Assembly (NCBI GenBank): GCA_017622845.1
Contig: JAGAQJ010000074.1
Coordinates: 1-64,000, forward strand
Source of the DNA: Lachnospiraceae bacterium
GTDB taxonomy: Bacteria > Bacillota > Clostridia > Lachnospirales > Lachnospiraceae
Length of the DNA: 64,000 nt
Reading direction: 5' to 3'
Positions within the stretch are counted from its first letter, which is position 1. Each line of letters begins with the position of its first letter. Positions 44,568 through 53,679 of this stretch are shown one piece after another. Under the pieces are notes generated by a model. That model worked only from the letters and a program-made list of their open reading frames with translations, had not been told where the DNA came from and ran no database searches. The position numbers and the translations under genes are program-made.

Positions 44568-47009
44568 ATGTTTCAGGTTATTAAGAGGGATGGCAGCATA
44601 GCTGAATTTGGTCTGGGGAAGATAAGCGGGGCAATCATCAAGGCATTTGACGCAACAGAGATACAATTTAACCAGGATATTGTAGATTTGCTTTCTCTGA
44701 GAGTGACAGCCGATATACAGGGAAAGGTAAAAGAGGGGAAGGTTCATGTAGAGGACATTCAGGACAGCGTGGAAAAGGCGCTGGAGCAGGCAGGCTATGC
44801 CGAGACAGCGAAGGCGTTTATTCTCTATAGAAAACAGAGGGAAAAAATGCGCAATATGAAATCCACGATTCTTGACTATAAAGAAGTGGTAGACAGCTAT
44901 GTAAAGGTAGAGGACTGGAGAGTGAAGGAGAACTCTACCGTCACCTATTCCGTGGGCGGACTGATTCTCTCAAACTCGGGAGCGGTTACTGCAAATTACT
45001 GGCTTTCCGAAATCTATGATGAGGAGATTGCCAATGCGCACAGAAATGCAGACATTCATATTCATGACCTTTCCATGCTGACCGGATACTGTGCAGGCTG
45101 GTCTTTAAAGCAGCTGATTCAGGAAGGTCTGGGAGGCATCACGGGCAAGATTACTTCGGCGCCTGCAAAGCATTTGTCGGTGCTTTGCAATCAGATGGTG
45201 AATTTTCTTGGTATCATGCAGAATGAGTGGGCAGGCGCACAGGCATTTTCTTCCTTTGACACCTATCTTGCCCCATTCGTCAAGGCAGACAACCTCTCCT
45301 ATCCGGAGGTGAAAAAGTGCATTGAGGCATTTATCTATGGCGTCAATACGCCGAGCCGGTGGGGAACACAGGCGCCGTTCAGCAATATTACGCTTGACTG
45401 GACCGTTCCCAATGACCTTGCTGAGCTTCCTGCGATTGTCGGCGGCAAAGAGATGGATTTCTGCTACAAGGACTGCAAGGCGGAGATGGATATGGTCAAT
45501 AAGGCATTCATTGAGATTATGATAGAGGGTGATGCTAACGGCAGAGGCTTCCAATATCCGATACCGACCTATTCCATCACGCGTGATTTTGACTGGTCAG
45601 ATACAGAAAACAACCGGCTGCTGTTTGAGATGACAGCAAAGTACGGAACGCCGTATTTTTCAAACTATATCAACTCTGACATGGAGCCTTCTGATGTCCG
45701 GAGCATGTGCTGCAGGCTGCGTCTTGATTTAAGGGAGCTGCGCAAAAAAACAGGAGGATTCTTCGGTTCCGGTGAGAGTACGGGAAGTGTCGGCGTTGTT
45801 ACCATCAATATGCCGCGTATCGCTTATCTGGCGGCTGATGAGGCAGACTTTTACAAGCGTCTTGACCGCATGATGGATATCAGCGCACGTTCTCTTAAAA
45901 TTAAGCGAAATGTAATTTCAAAGCTTCTGGAGGAAGGACTGTATCCGTATACAAAGCGCTATCTTGGAAACTTTGACAGCCATTTTTCAACCATTGGATT
46001 GATTGGTATGAATGAGGCAGGGTTAAATGCCAAATGGCTCAGGGCAGATTTGTCTCATGAAAAGACACAGAAGTTTACAATCGATGTGCTCAACCATATG
46101 AGAGAGCGGCTGTCTGATTATCAGGAGCAGTACGGCGACCTTTACAATCTTGAGGCGACTCCGGCAGAGAGTACGACTTACAGGCTTGCAAAGCATGACA
46201 AGGCAAAATGGAGCGATATTATCACGGCAGGTCATGAGGGCGATAAGCCGTACTATACCAATTCATCGCATTTGCCGGTTGATTACACGACAGATATTTT
46301 TGATGCGCTTGATATACAAGATGAACTGCAGACGCTCTATACATCGGGAACCGTATTCCATGCCTTCCTGGGAGAGAAGCTTCCCGACTGGAAGGCGGCG
46401 GCAAACCTGGTGCGCACGATTGCCGAGAATTATAAGCTTCCGTATTATACGATGTCACCGACTTATTCGATTTGTAAGGAGCATGGCTATCTGGCAGGCG
46501 AGCAGAAAACCTGCCCGAAGTGCGGAAGCGTCACGGAGGTGTACAGCCGTATTACAGGTTATTACAGACCGGTGCAGAACTGGAATGACGGTAAGCTTCA
46601 GGAGTACGAAAACCGTACCGAGTACAAGATGGGAAATATGGTATATGCGGCGCATCAGAAGAACGCTGACAAGAAGGATAAGAAGCAGCAGGAGCGGACG
46701 GCAGCAGGCAAGGCGGCAGTGCGTGAGATTGTAGCAGCAGAGCGTGCGAATGAGAAAAACAGCGATAAAAGCACTTATCTGTTTACGACAAAGACCTGTC
46801 CGAACTGCAGGCTTGCAAAGGAATATCTCAAGGATGTCGATTATACCATCATTGACGCCGAGGAAAATATGGACCTTGCAGCAAAGTATGGGGTCATGCA
46901 GGCGCCGACGCTTGTAATTGTTGCTGGACAATCCCGGCAGAAGTATGTTAATGTATCTAATATAAGGAAGTACGCGGAATTTCTCAACACAAAGATGCAG
47001 GAAGCGTAA
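44568..47009 (+). CDS. nrdD: Anaerobic ribonucleoside-triphosphate reductase with C-terminal glutaredoxin-like domain
   Basis: An 813-residue class III reductase making deoxynucleotides without oxygen. An ATP-cone lies at 1-90 (MFQVIKRDGSIAEFGLGKIS). The barrel includes NADIHIHDLSMLTGYCAGWS. Near 640-690 comes CPKCGSVTEVYSRITGYYRP, with zinc-site cysteines and the glycyl-radical motif RITGYYRP. A charged linker then leads to a glutaredoxin-like domain (about 725-813) with TTKTCPNCRLAKEYL and the cis-Pro segment MQAPTLVIV. The fused redoxin suggests that it is reduced by dithiols rather than formate. The activating enzyme NrdG is not in the window. GGAG precedes ATG 44568. Confidence 0.93.
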   Translation: MFQVIKRDGSIAEFGLGKISGAIIKAFDATEIQFNQDIVDLLSLRVTADIQGKVKEGKVHVEDIQDSVEKALEQAGYAETAKAFILYRKQREKMRNMKSTILDYKEVVDSYVKVEDWRVKENSTVTYSVGGLILSNSGAVTANYWLSEIYDEEIANAHRNADIHIHDLSMLTGYCAGWSLKQLIQEGLGGITGKITSAPAKHLSVLCNQMVNFLGIMQNEWAGAQAFSSFDTYLAPFVKADNLSYPEVKKCIEAFIYGVNTPSRWGTQAPFSNITLDWTVPNDLAELPAIVGGKEMDFCYKDCKAEMDMVNKAFIEIMIEGDANGRGFQYPIPTYSITRDFDWSDTENNRLLFEMTAKYGTPYFSNYINSDMEPSDVRSMCCRLRLDLRELRKKTGGFFGSGESTGSVGVVTINMPRIAYLAADEADFYKRLDRMMDISARSLKIKRNVISKLLEEGLYPYTKRYLGNFDSHFSTIGLIGMNEAGLNAKWLRADLSHEKTQKFTIDVLNHMRERLSDYQEQYGDLYNLEATPAESTTYRLAKHDKAKWSDIITAGHEGDKPYYTNSSHLPVDYTTDIFDALDIQDELQTLYTSGTVFHAFLGEKLPDWKAAANLVRTIAENYKLPYYTMSPTYSICKEHGYLAGEQKTCPKCGSVTEVYSRITGYYRPVQNWNDGKLQEYENRTEYKMGNMVYAAHQKNADKKDKKQQERTAAGKAAVREIVAAERANEKNSDKSTYLFTTKTCPNCRLAKEYLKDVDYTIIDAEENMDLAAKYGVMQAPTLVIVAGQSRQKYVNVSNIRKYAEFLNTKMQEA

Positions 47010-47040
47010 GGACCTAATAAAATATACAGGAGAATGTATC

Positions 47041-47976
47041 ATGATTAATAAGCTCATTGATAAGATTCAGAAGACCGGGGCGCCTATCGTGGTAGGACTT
47101 GACCCCATGATGAAGTTTGTACCGGATCACATTAAAAAAGCAGCCTTCGAAGAAAAGGGCGAGACCTTAGACGGAGCTGCAGAAGCAATCTGGCTTTTTA
47201 ATAAGGAAATCATAGACAAGACCTATGACCTGATTCCGGCAGTGAAACCGCAGATTGCCATGTATGAGCAGTTCGGCATACCGGGTCTGGCTGCCTTTCA
47301 AAAGACAGTTGATTACTGTAAGCAGAAGGGGCTGGTCGTTATCGGAGACATTAAGCGCGGCGATATCGGTTCCACATCGGCAGCATATGCCGCAGCACAT
47401 CTTGGAAAGGTGCAGGTCGGAAGTAACTTATGTGCAGGCTTTGATGAAGATTTCGCAACAGTGAATCCTTATCTTGGCACAGACGGCGTACAGCCGTTTA
47501 TCGATGTATGCAAGGAGGAAAAGAAGGGATTATTTATCCTGGTCAAGACCTCTAATCCAAGCAGCGGAGAATTTCAGGACAGATTGATTGACGGTAAGCC
47601 GTTGTATGAGCATGTCGGCGAGAAGGTTGCCGCTTGGGGAGAACAGCTTATGGGAGATAAGGGCTACAGCTATATTGGTGCAGTTGTAGGCGCTACCTAT
47701 CCTGAGCAGGGCAAGGTGCTTCGCAAAGTGATGCCGAAGTCCTTTATTCTGGTCCCCGGTTATGGTGCACAGGGAGCCTCCGGCAAGGATTTGATACATT
47801 TCTTTGATGACAACAGGCTTGGTGCGATTGTGAACTCGTCAAGAGGAATCATAGCAGCATATCAGAATGAGAAATACAGCCAATACGGCGCGTTCCACTT
47901 TGCTGATGCGTCAAGACAGGCAGTCATTGATATGATTACCGATATCGATCAGGCATTTGCAAATGCAGGTAAATAA
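47041..47976 (+). CDS. pyrF: Orotidine 5'-phosphate decarboxylase
   Basis: A 311-residue enzyme of the longer type 2 PyrF group (EC 4.1.1.23), the last step to UMP. Marks: VVGLDPMMKFVP, AVKPQIAMYEQFG, and the catalytic DIKRGDIGSTSAAYA. AGGAG precedes ATG 47041. It lies 31 bp behind nrdD, which joins nucleotide synthesis with deoxynucleotide production. pyrE is separate at 52.7 kb, so the pyrimidine genes are scattered. Confidence 0.95.
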   Translation: MINKLIDKIQKTGAPIVVGLDPMMKFVPDHIKKAAFEEKGETLDGAAEAIWLFNKEIIDKTYDLIPAVKPQIAMYEQFGIPGLAAFQKTVDYCKQKGLVVIGDIKRGDIGSTSAAYAAAHLGKVQVGSNLCAGFDEDFATVNPYLGTDGVQPFIDVCKEEKKGLFILVKTSNPSSGEFQDRLIDGKPLYEHVGEKVAAWGEQLMGDKGYSYIGAVVGATYPEQGKVLRKVMPKSFILVPGYGAQGASGKDLIHFFDDNRLGAIVNSSRGIIAAYQNEKYSQYGAFHFADASRQAVIDMITDIDQAFANAGK

Positions 47977-47979
47977 AAT

Positions 47980-48675
47980 ATGTTTCAGATAGCAGTCTGT
48001 GACAAAGACCCGGCGTTTTGTGAATATTTGAAGAACTGTCTGGAAACGGTGCTTCCGAAATGGAATACAGAATATCATTTATCAGTGTGGCATCAGGGCA
48101 GCAGTATCAGGGAACAGCTGATGAGCGGAAGCAGAGTGGATTTACTGTTTTTGGAAATAGAGCTGGAAGAAGACAGCGGCATCAGCATAGGGAAATTTAT
48201 CAGGGAAAAACTGCAGAATTTTAACATGCAGCTGGTATATCTTTCTCAGGACCAGGGATATGCCATGCAGCTGTTTGAGACACAGCCGACGGATTTTCTG
48301 ATAAAGCCTGTCAGTAAGGAACAGATAACCAAACTGCTGCAGCGTTTTTTAAGATACAATGAGGCAGACGGAAAGGTATTTGTTTATAAAGGAGAACAGG
48401 GAAATGTTCTGATTCCCTATGATTCCATCTATTATTTTCAGAGCATGAATCATAAAGTGGTAATTCATACCACAGAGGGACCGAAGGAATTTTACGGCAA
48501 ACTGGCAGATGTGGAAGGAAGCGTGCCGGAGCATTTTGTGAGAATCCACAAATCGTATCTGGTGAATGAACATTTTATAAGCTGCTTTTATTGTGATAAG
48601 GTTATCCTGCAGAATAATCAGAAGCTCACAATCAGCCGTACCTACCGAAATGCCGTTCGGGAGCGGAAATCATAG
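47980..48675 (+). CDS. LytTR-type response regulator with Glu at the phospho-acceptor site
   Basis: A 231-residue protein: receiver domain (1-120) and LytTR DNA-binding domain (about 130-231, IYYFQSMNHKVVIHT, FVRIHKSYLVNEHFI). The acceptor segment reads LLFLEIELEEDSG, so Glu59 stands where Asp is usual, and the acidic pocket is CDKD rather than CDDD. The conserved Lys is kept in FLIKPV. Glu can mimic phospho-Asp, so the protein may be permanently active or regulated another way. It starts three bases after pyrF with a poor ribosome site, suggesting coupling. No histidine kinase is nearby. Confidence 0.85.
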   Translation: MFQIAVCDKDPAFCEYLKNCLETVLPKWNTEYHLSVWHQGSSIREQLMSGSRVDLLFLEIELEEDSGISIGKFIREKLQNFNMQLVYLSQDQGYAMQLFETQPTDFLIKPVSKEQITKLLQRFLRYNEADGKVFVYKGEQGNVLIPYDSIYYFQSMNHKVVIHTTEGPKEFYGKLADVEGSVPEHFVRIHKSYLVNEHFISCFYCDKVILQNNQKLTISRTYRNAVRERKS

Positions 48676-48711
48676 AAAACCTTTCGAATGGTACAGAGGG
48701 CGGCATTTCAG

Positions 48712-48748
48712 AGAACATATATGGAAAAACATATATGTTCTTTTTTTG
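48712..48748 (+). terminator. Intrinsic terminator
   Basis: Perfect 12-bp stem AGAACATATATG / CATATATGTTCT with a six-base loop, then six further T residues. Confidence 0.9.
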
Positions 48749-48802
48749 CAGCAAATCAGCTTTGCAGTTGTCTGTTTGAGGCTTTGAACGGTCCATCCTT
48801 AC

Positions 48803-48844
48803 ATTTTCTTCCGGATGTTCATGCATAAATGGCTGAATCATTAC
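48803..48844 (-). repeat. Degenerate remnant of the type 1 element end
   Basis: CCGGATGTTCATGCATAAAT followed by GGCTGAATCATTAC matches the outer end of the type 1 element with several changes. The rest of the 400-bp gap to 49082 holds the terminator before it, a promoter after it, and no gene. Confidence 0.5.
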
Positions 48845-48924
48845 CTTTATTGCATAGACCCGGGCAGGGAAAAATCCTGTCAATGCTATTTTCGCTAAAA
48901 ATATGGTCATTTTCGCAAATCGGG

Positions 48925-48952
48925 TGTACAGATAAGAAAAATATAGTATAAT
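48925..48952 (+). promoter_or_regulatory. Promoter of the hydrolase-synthase-chemoreceptor group
   Basis: TGTACA (48925-48930), 16-bp spacer, perfect TATAAT (48947-48952), about 130 bp before the hydrolase gene. Confidence 0.55.
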
Positions 48953-49082
48953 TTTACTACAAAATAAAGCTATTTTTTGCAATTTATGTACAATATGTAT
49001 AAATAAATTAAAAAAATAGGAACTAAAGAGGGAGCGAAAAGTAAAATGCTTATTCCCAAAAGTAAACATAGGAGGGACAAAT

Positions 49083-49865
49083 ATGTCAAATGGAAGAATT
49101 ATGCTTAAATATAAGCAGACAGGAAACAGCAGCAGTGAAACTACATTGATTTTTCTTCATGGTTCCACCATGACAAAAGAAAGCATGCTGCCTGTTGCGG
49201 AAGGCTTTCCGCAGTACAACTGCATTGTGTTTGATCTGACAGCGCACGGTGAGTCGGAAGGAGAAGAGCCATATGAGGTTGCAGGATTTTTGGAGGATCT
49301 CGAATATTCTGTGGAACAATTGCAGCAGGCGGGGGTTGCAGGAGAAAAGGTTGTGCTGCTTGGCTACTCAATGGGCGGCGCCATTACCTGTGAAGCAGCA
49401 CTGCGAAAGAAGCTGAAATTAGCAGGAATAGTGCTTATGGGCAGCGGAGCGGATTTAAGCAGCCATACGCCGCTGGTAGACGGTTTAAAGGGGCTCCCGG
49501 CATCAGAATTTAAAACCGCTGCCCTCTATTCATGCCTTTTTGGAACAGATACGCCAGAGGAAGATCAGAGAGCGATTACGGAATTGTTTGCTTCGACGAA
49601 AACCGCTGAGGAGGAAACCGGTTATGGCGACCTGATGGCATCAAACCGGTACAACAGGCTGGCGGACTGCGGAGCAATTGATATTCCCGTGCTTATGGTA
49701 CAGGGGAATGATGACAGAGTCGTGCTTCCGGCAGCGGCAGTGGAAACATGGAAGGCGATTCCGGGCAGCGAACTGCTGATGATACCATATAAAGGACATG
49801 CGGCAATTTTTGAAGATAAAGAACTTGTCCGGGACAAGGTACAGTCCTTTGTGGAGAAGCTTTAG
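49083..49865 (+). CDS. Alpha/beta-hydrolase fold enzyme
   Basis: A 260-residue serine hydrolase. The oxyanion-loop motif FLHGSTM, nucleophile elbow GYSMGG (Ser96), Asp in GNDDRVV (about 211) and His in KGHAAIF (about 239) form a full catalytic triad. No signal peptide, so it is cytoplasmic. AGGAGG precedes ATG 49083. It leads a group with a ketoacyl-synthase-like enzyme and a chemoreceptor. Its substrate might be an acyl ester or thioester, but nothing in the sequence proves this. Confidence 0.88.
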   Translation: MSNGRIMLKYKQTGNSSSETTLIFLHGSTMTKESMLPVAEGFPQYNCIVFDLTAHGESEGEEPYEVAGFLEDLEYSVEQLQQAGVAGEKVVLLGYSMGGAITCEAALRKKLKLAGIVLMGSGADLSSHTPLVDGLKGLPASEFKTAALYSCLFGTDTPEEDQRAITELFASTKTAEEETGYGDLMASNRYNRLADCGAIDIPVLMVQGNDDRVVLPAAAVETWKAIPGSELLMIPYKGHAAIFEDKELVRDKVQSFVEKL

Positions 49866-49883
49866 AAGACGGAGGGACTGTGC

Positions 49884-50885
49884 GTGGAAAATAATGCAAT
49901 GATTAAAGGAGCTGCCTACTACCATCCGGCCAAGGCAGTCGGCAATGAGTATTATATTGAATATTATAAAAAGCAGGGAAAGGATATCGAAGGACTGTTA
50001 AAGGCAACCGGAAGAAAGAACAGATATGTTTCAGAGAGTGAGGAAGAGAATGTGCTTACAATGGGGTATCAGGCGAGTGTGGAGGTCCTGCAGAAAACAT
50101 ATGTAAAGCCTTCTCAGATTAATCTGATTGTATTTTCATCGGGAACGCCGGAGTATATTGCGCCGACCAACGCCATGAAGCTGCATGACATGCTGCATGC
50201 AGGGCAGAAGTGCGCCGTGTATGATCTGAATGCGAACTGCGCGGGCATGGTAGTCGCGCTGGAGCAGGTATCCAGGATTATGAGGAGCAATAAAAATATA
50301 AAATATGCTCTGATTGTAGGCTCCGATCAGTTAAGCCGTTATGCAAGATACGACGAGGAGATTGCTTATGCAAATTTTGCAGATTCCGCATGTGCAATTC
50401 TTGTTGAAAACATATTTGATACATACAGAGGCTTTATTGATTCTGATTTTTATACCAATTCAAGCAACCACAACAAGATACTGATGCCGGCAAAGGGAAT
50501 GTCGCATGTGGCAATGGACAAAAACCTGCCGACAAAGGATAAGCTGGTTACATACGGACAGTTTGACTTTGGCGGCGCTTTTCACAGCGCGAAGGTTTCC
50601 ATCGAGGAGCTTCTTTTCAGAAATAACATCAGGAAGAAAGATATCAAGAAGTATTTCTTCTCACAATTTTCCTGGAAGTATCTGGAAAAAGTTTCCGAAG
50701 ATATGGATGAGGATATCTCAAAGTTCAAATTTGTAGGAGATGAATTCGGCTATACCGGAACAACAAGCCCTATGCTGGCTTACGCCAAGGCGCTTGAGGC
50801 AGAGGAGCTTGATATAGGCGATTATGTCGTATTTTGGACTGTGGGAGCAGGAACTACATGTCCGACTGTTTTATACAAATATTAA
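49884..50885 (+). CDS. Divergent 3-oxoacyl-ACP synthase III-like (thiolase fold) protein
   Basis: A 333-residue protein of the FabH fold. The acylated Cys is kept (ANCAGMV, Cys119). The other two FabH active residues are changed: the HQAN motif reads SQFS (about 260-263) and GNTSAAS reads GYTGTTS (about 289-295), so His and Asn are lost. Such proteins can still move acyl groups without decarboxylating condensation. No acpP or fab genes are nearby, which argues against routine fatty-acid synthesis. It starts at GTG 49884 after GGAGGG, 18 bp behind the hydrolase. Neighbours suggest a small acyl signal or metabolite. Confidence 0.78.
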   Translation: MENNAMIKGAAYYHPAKAVGNEYYIEYYKKQGKDIEGLLKATGRKNRYVSESEEENVLTMGYQASVEVLQKTYVKPSQINLIVFSSGTPEYIAPTNAMKLHDMLHAGQKCAVYDLNANCAGMVVALEQVSRIMRSNKNIKYALIVGSDQLSRYARYDEEIAYANFADSACAILVENIFDTYRGFIDSDFYTNSSNHNKILMPAKGMSHVAMDKNLPTKDKLVTYGQFDFGGAFHSAKVSIEELLFRNNIRKKDIKKYFFSQFSWKYLEKVSEDMDEDISKFKFVGDEFGYTGTTSPMLAYAKALEAEELDIGDYVVFWTVGAGTTCPTVLYKY

Positions 50886-50937
50886 TCAAATTATTATTTA
50901 TCTGCATTAACTATTACAAAACCAGGAGGAATCATTT

Positions 50938-52431
50938 ATGCAGCTGCAGTCAATAAAGAGTGAGGAAAAATTAGTAAATAACATAATGTTTGCATACATA
51001 CTGGGAGTGGCAATTTCAGGCTGGGCTTTTGTTATGCTGTTTCTCCACGGCGGAATACGGGAATGTATCTTTCTGTCAACCGGAGTATGCGCAATCTTAA
51101 CAAAGCTTTTCGAAAAACAACTGGGGAGTGCGGCGAAGTATGTATATGCCTGCATACCGCCCGTATTGGGCGCGGTTACGGCAGCTGTCTGCAGCACGCC
51201 TGACAGCGACAGCTATGTCTGCCTGACGCATTATTATTTCGTGGCAACTCTGCTGCTCGTACCATATTATGACTTGAAGCTGATTCGGGTAAGCACCATT
51301 GTCACCATTGTGGTAAATGCCGGAATGATGATTGCATTTCCGGCAGGCTTCTTAAAGCTTCACGGCGTGATTGGCTGGATATTTACCGGAATTGTCTATG
51401 TAGTGCTGTTCGCAGCATGTACATTTATCAGCTACCGTGCAAATGTATTGTTTGGCGTGGTAGAGGAAAAGGGAAAAGAATCCGAAAAGGTGCTGAATAA
51501 TGTCCAGAGCACCTTTGAGCATCTGGAAAGCGCTTCTGCCATGATTTTCAGCTCCCTTGAGGAATTTGAGACAAAGACTGAGGAAATCGCGGCATCTACT
51601 CAGGAAATTACCGGAAGCGCCGATACCCAGATACAGGAGGTAAAGGGAAGCCTGTCCATCTTCGGCGACCTGAATGATAAGATAGCCAATTCTGAGGAAC
51701 GCATCAGCCGGACCGTGGAAATCATGAAGGATTTAAAGAATAAAAACGATGAAGGCATTGTAGCGATTGAGGTGCTGGCGAAGAAATTTGACGAGAATAT
51801 TGAGACGACACAGGTTGCTTCGGACGGAGTGGCAGCACTGTCACAGAAATCAAGCTCCATCGGAGGCATTATTGAGAGCATCCGGAGCATTGCGCAGCAG
51901 ACGAACCTGCTTGCCCTGAATGCAGCGATTGAAGCCGCAAGAGCAGGCGAGGCAGGCAAAGGCTTTGCAGTAGTAGCAGACGAGATTAATTCCCTGTCAG
52001 CAGAATCATCGAATGCAACCGGAAAGATTGATGCGATTTTAAAAGACATCATTGAGAATGTCGATGACACACATAAGGTTATCGACCGCAACAGCAAAGC
52101 GGTTATTGAGTCTAATGAGAAGCTGGAAGATACCGTAAAGATATTTAAGGCAATGCTGGAATCATCCGAGGAAGTGATTGAGATGACGGATTTGCTAAAG
52201 AGCGAGCTGGAAGATATTGTGGTTATCAAGGATCAGCTCCTGAGTGCAATGCAGCGGGTAGAAGATATTTCCCAGAAATCAGCAAATGCATCAAATGAGA
52301 TTAGTCTTGCAATCGAAGGACAGGCAGCAGAAGTCGAGAATATTGTGACAAACATGGAAACAGTAAAAAGCGGCATGGATTGTCTGGCGGAAATATTAAA
52401 CGGGAGCAATGAAGCAAAACAGGCAAAATAG
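50938..52431 (+). CDS. Methyl-accepting chemotaxis protein with a membrane-embedded sensor
   Basis: A 497-residue chemoreceptor. About six membrane helices fill residues 15-175 with only short loops, so there is no external ligand domain. A cytoplasmic helical hairpin follows, with the CheA/CheW-binding tip [20 protein letters not shown] and [12 protein letters not shown] sensor made only of membrane helices suits a lipid-soluble or membrane-borne stimulus. GGAGG precedes ATG 50938, 52 bp behind the ketoacyl-synthase-like gene; no terminator lies between them. A stand-alone cheY is at 11.2 kb. Confidence 0.9.
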   Translation: MQLQSIKSEEKLVNNIMFAYILGVAISGWAFVMLFLHGGIRECIFLSTGVCAILTKLFEKQLGSAAKYVYACIPPVLGAVTAAVCSTPDSDSYVCLTHYYFVATLLLVPYYDLKLIRVSTIVTIVVNAGMMIAFPAGFLKLHGVIGWIFTGIVYVVLFAACTFISYRANVLFGVVEEKGKESEKVLNNVQSTFEHLESASAMIFSSLEEFETKTEEIAASTQEITGSADTQIQEVKGSLSIFGDLNDKIANSEERISRTVEIMKDLKNKNDEGIVAIEVLAKKFDENIETTQVASDGVAALSQKSSSIGGIIESIRSIAQQTNLLALNAAIEAARAGEAGKGFAVVADEINSLSAESSNATGKIDAILKDIIENVDDTHKVIDRNSKAVIESNEKLEDTVKIFKAMLESSEEVIEMTDLLKSELEDIVVIKDQLLSAMQRVEDISQKSANASNEISLAIEGQAAEVENIVTNMETVKSGMDCLAEILNGSNEAKQAK

Positions 52432-52447
52432 AATGTGCCAAGTCATA

Positions 52448-52488
52448 AGCGCCAACGGAAAGGATAGTCTTTCCGTTGGCGCTTTTTA
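52448..52488 (+). terminator. Intrinsic terminator after the chemoreceptor
   Basis: Perfect 15-bp stem AGCGCCAACGGAAAG / CTTTCCGTTGGCGCT followed by T residues. Confidence 0.9.
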
Positions 52489-52535
52489 TGGTCTGGAATC
52501 GAAATACAGGAAAATTGGTTTGCCGTTTGGGATTT

Positions 52536-52585
52536 GTAACAGTTCAGCCTTTTATGTATTCGTATCCGGACGAAAACAGTTGCCT
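52536..52585 (+). repeat. Short remnant of the type 1 element end
   Basis: GTAACAGTTCAGCC and ATCCGGACGAAAACAG match the left end of the 41.57-kb element in order and spacing; the hairpin core is absent. Flanks GGGATTT and GCGATTT are similar but not identical. Confidence 0.65.
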
Positions 52586-52613
52586 GCGATTTACAGATAG
52601 CCCTATTTGTCAG

Positions 52614-52642
52614 TTGAAAAATCAAGGATTTGGTGGTATACT
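52614..52642 (+). promoter_or_regulatory. pyrE promoter, extended -10
   Basis: TTGAAA (52614-52619), 17-bp spacer, TATACT (52637-52642) preceded by TGG, about 100 bp before pyrE. Confidence 0.7.
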
Positions 52643-52740
52643 ATAAAAAGTATATTTGCGCTTATTGTTTTAGTACAGCAGCACTGAAATCAAAGAGATA
52701 AATGCCTGAAAACGGCTTAAAATAAGGAGGGTTTAACAAA

Positions 52741-53415
52741 ATGGAGTCCTATAAAAAAGAATTTATCGAGTTTATGGTTGACAGCAATGTGCTGAAATTT
52801 GGCGAGTTCACGTTGAAAAGCGGCAGAAAATCACCGTTTTTTATGAATGCAGGGGCATATGTCACGGGTTCACAGCTTAGAAGGCTCGGGGAGTATTATG
52901 CGAAAGCGATTCACGACAATTATGGTACAGACTTTGATGTTCTGTTCGGACCGGCATACAAGGGAATTCCTCTTGCAGTGGCAACTGCCATGGCGTTTAG
53001 TGAGCTGTACGGCAGAGACATTAAATACTGCTCAAACAGAAAAGAGATAAAGGATCATGGTGATGTGGGAATCCTGCTCGGAAGCGATTTGAATGACGGA
53101 GACAGGGTCGTGATTATAGAAGACGTTACAACCTCCGGCAAGTCGATTGAGGAAACCTTCCCGATTCTTAAGGAGCAGGCAAATGTAGATGTTGTAGGGC
53201 TGATGGTAAGCTTAAACCGTCAGGAGCGCGGAAAGACACAGAAGAATGCGCTGGCAGAAATCCGTGAAGTATACGGGATTGAGACAGGCGCCATCGTAAC
53301 GATGGAGGAAGTTGTTGAGCATCTGTATAACAAAACCTATAATGGCAGAGTGCTGATTGATGATAAGATGAAGGAAGCCATTGATGCATATTATGCTCAG
53401 TATGGCGCGAAATAA
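52741..53415 (+). CDS. pyrE: Orotate phosphoribosyltransferase
   Basis: A 224-residue enzyme (EC 2.4.2.10) joining orotate to phosphoribosyl pyrophosphate. Motifs: LKFGEFTLKSGRKSPFFMNA, FGPAYKGIPLA, and the PRPP loop VVIIEDVTTSGKS. AAGGAGGG precedes ATG 52741. It is followed after 14 bp by a small membrane protein gene. Confidence 0.95.
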   Translation: MESYKKEFIEFMVDSNVLKFGEFTLKSGRKSPFFMNAGAYVTGSQLRRLGEYYAKAIHDNYGTDFDVLFGPAYKGIPLAVATAMAFSELYGRDIKYCSNRKEIKDHGDVGILLGSDLNDGDRVVIIEDVTTSGKSIEETFPILKEQANVDVVGLMVSLNRQERGKTQKNALAEIREVYGIETGAIVTMEEVVEHLYNKTYNGRVLIDDKMKEAIDAYYAQYGAK

Positions 53416-53429
53416 AATGGAGGTATTGT

Positions 53430-53582
53430 ATGGACGAGAGAGTATATAAAACAATGAGCCGTTCAGGGGCGCTTTCCATTGTGATAGGAGTGATTTCCAT
53501 CGCAGTGGGGCTGGCAAGCGGAGTGATGCTTCTAATCAGCGGGGGCAGGCTTTTGTCCGGTAAATCCAAAATACTGTTTTAG
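53430..53582 (+). CDS. Small membrane protein, 50 residues
   Basis: A short gene below common length cut-offs. It begins MDERVYKTMSRSGALSIVIG and continues with a single hydrophobic stretch of about 25 residues, then a basic tail SGGRLLSGKSK. GGAGG at 53419-53423 gives it a good ribosome site seven bases from ATG 53430. Similar tiny proteins occur in related gut clostridia as far as I recall. Function unknown; it is next to a second small membrane protein, and the two may work together. Confidence 0.7.
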   Translation: MDERVYKTMSRSGALSIVIGVISIAVGLASGVMLLISGGRLLSGKSKILF

Positions 53583-53679
53583 CATTGGCTTGATATGGTG
53601 GGCATTTCATACGGAATGCCCATTTCGTATGCACACGGGTGGCATTTCCTGCCCGGTTGAAATGAAAAGGATTGAGGAT

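Noticed and set aside
49884-50885. Ordinary fabH of fatty-acid synthesis
   Set aside because: His and Asn of the FabH active site are replaced and no acp or fab genes are adjacent.
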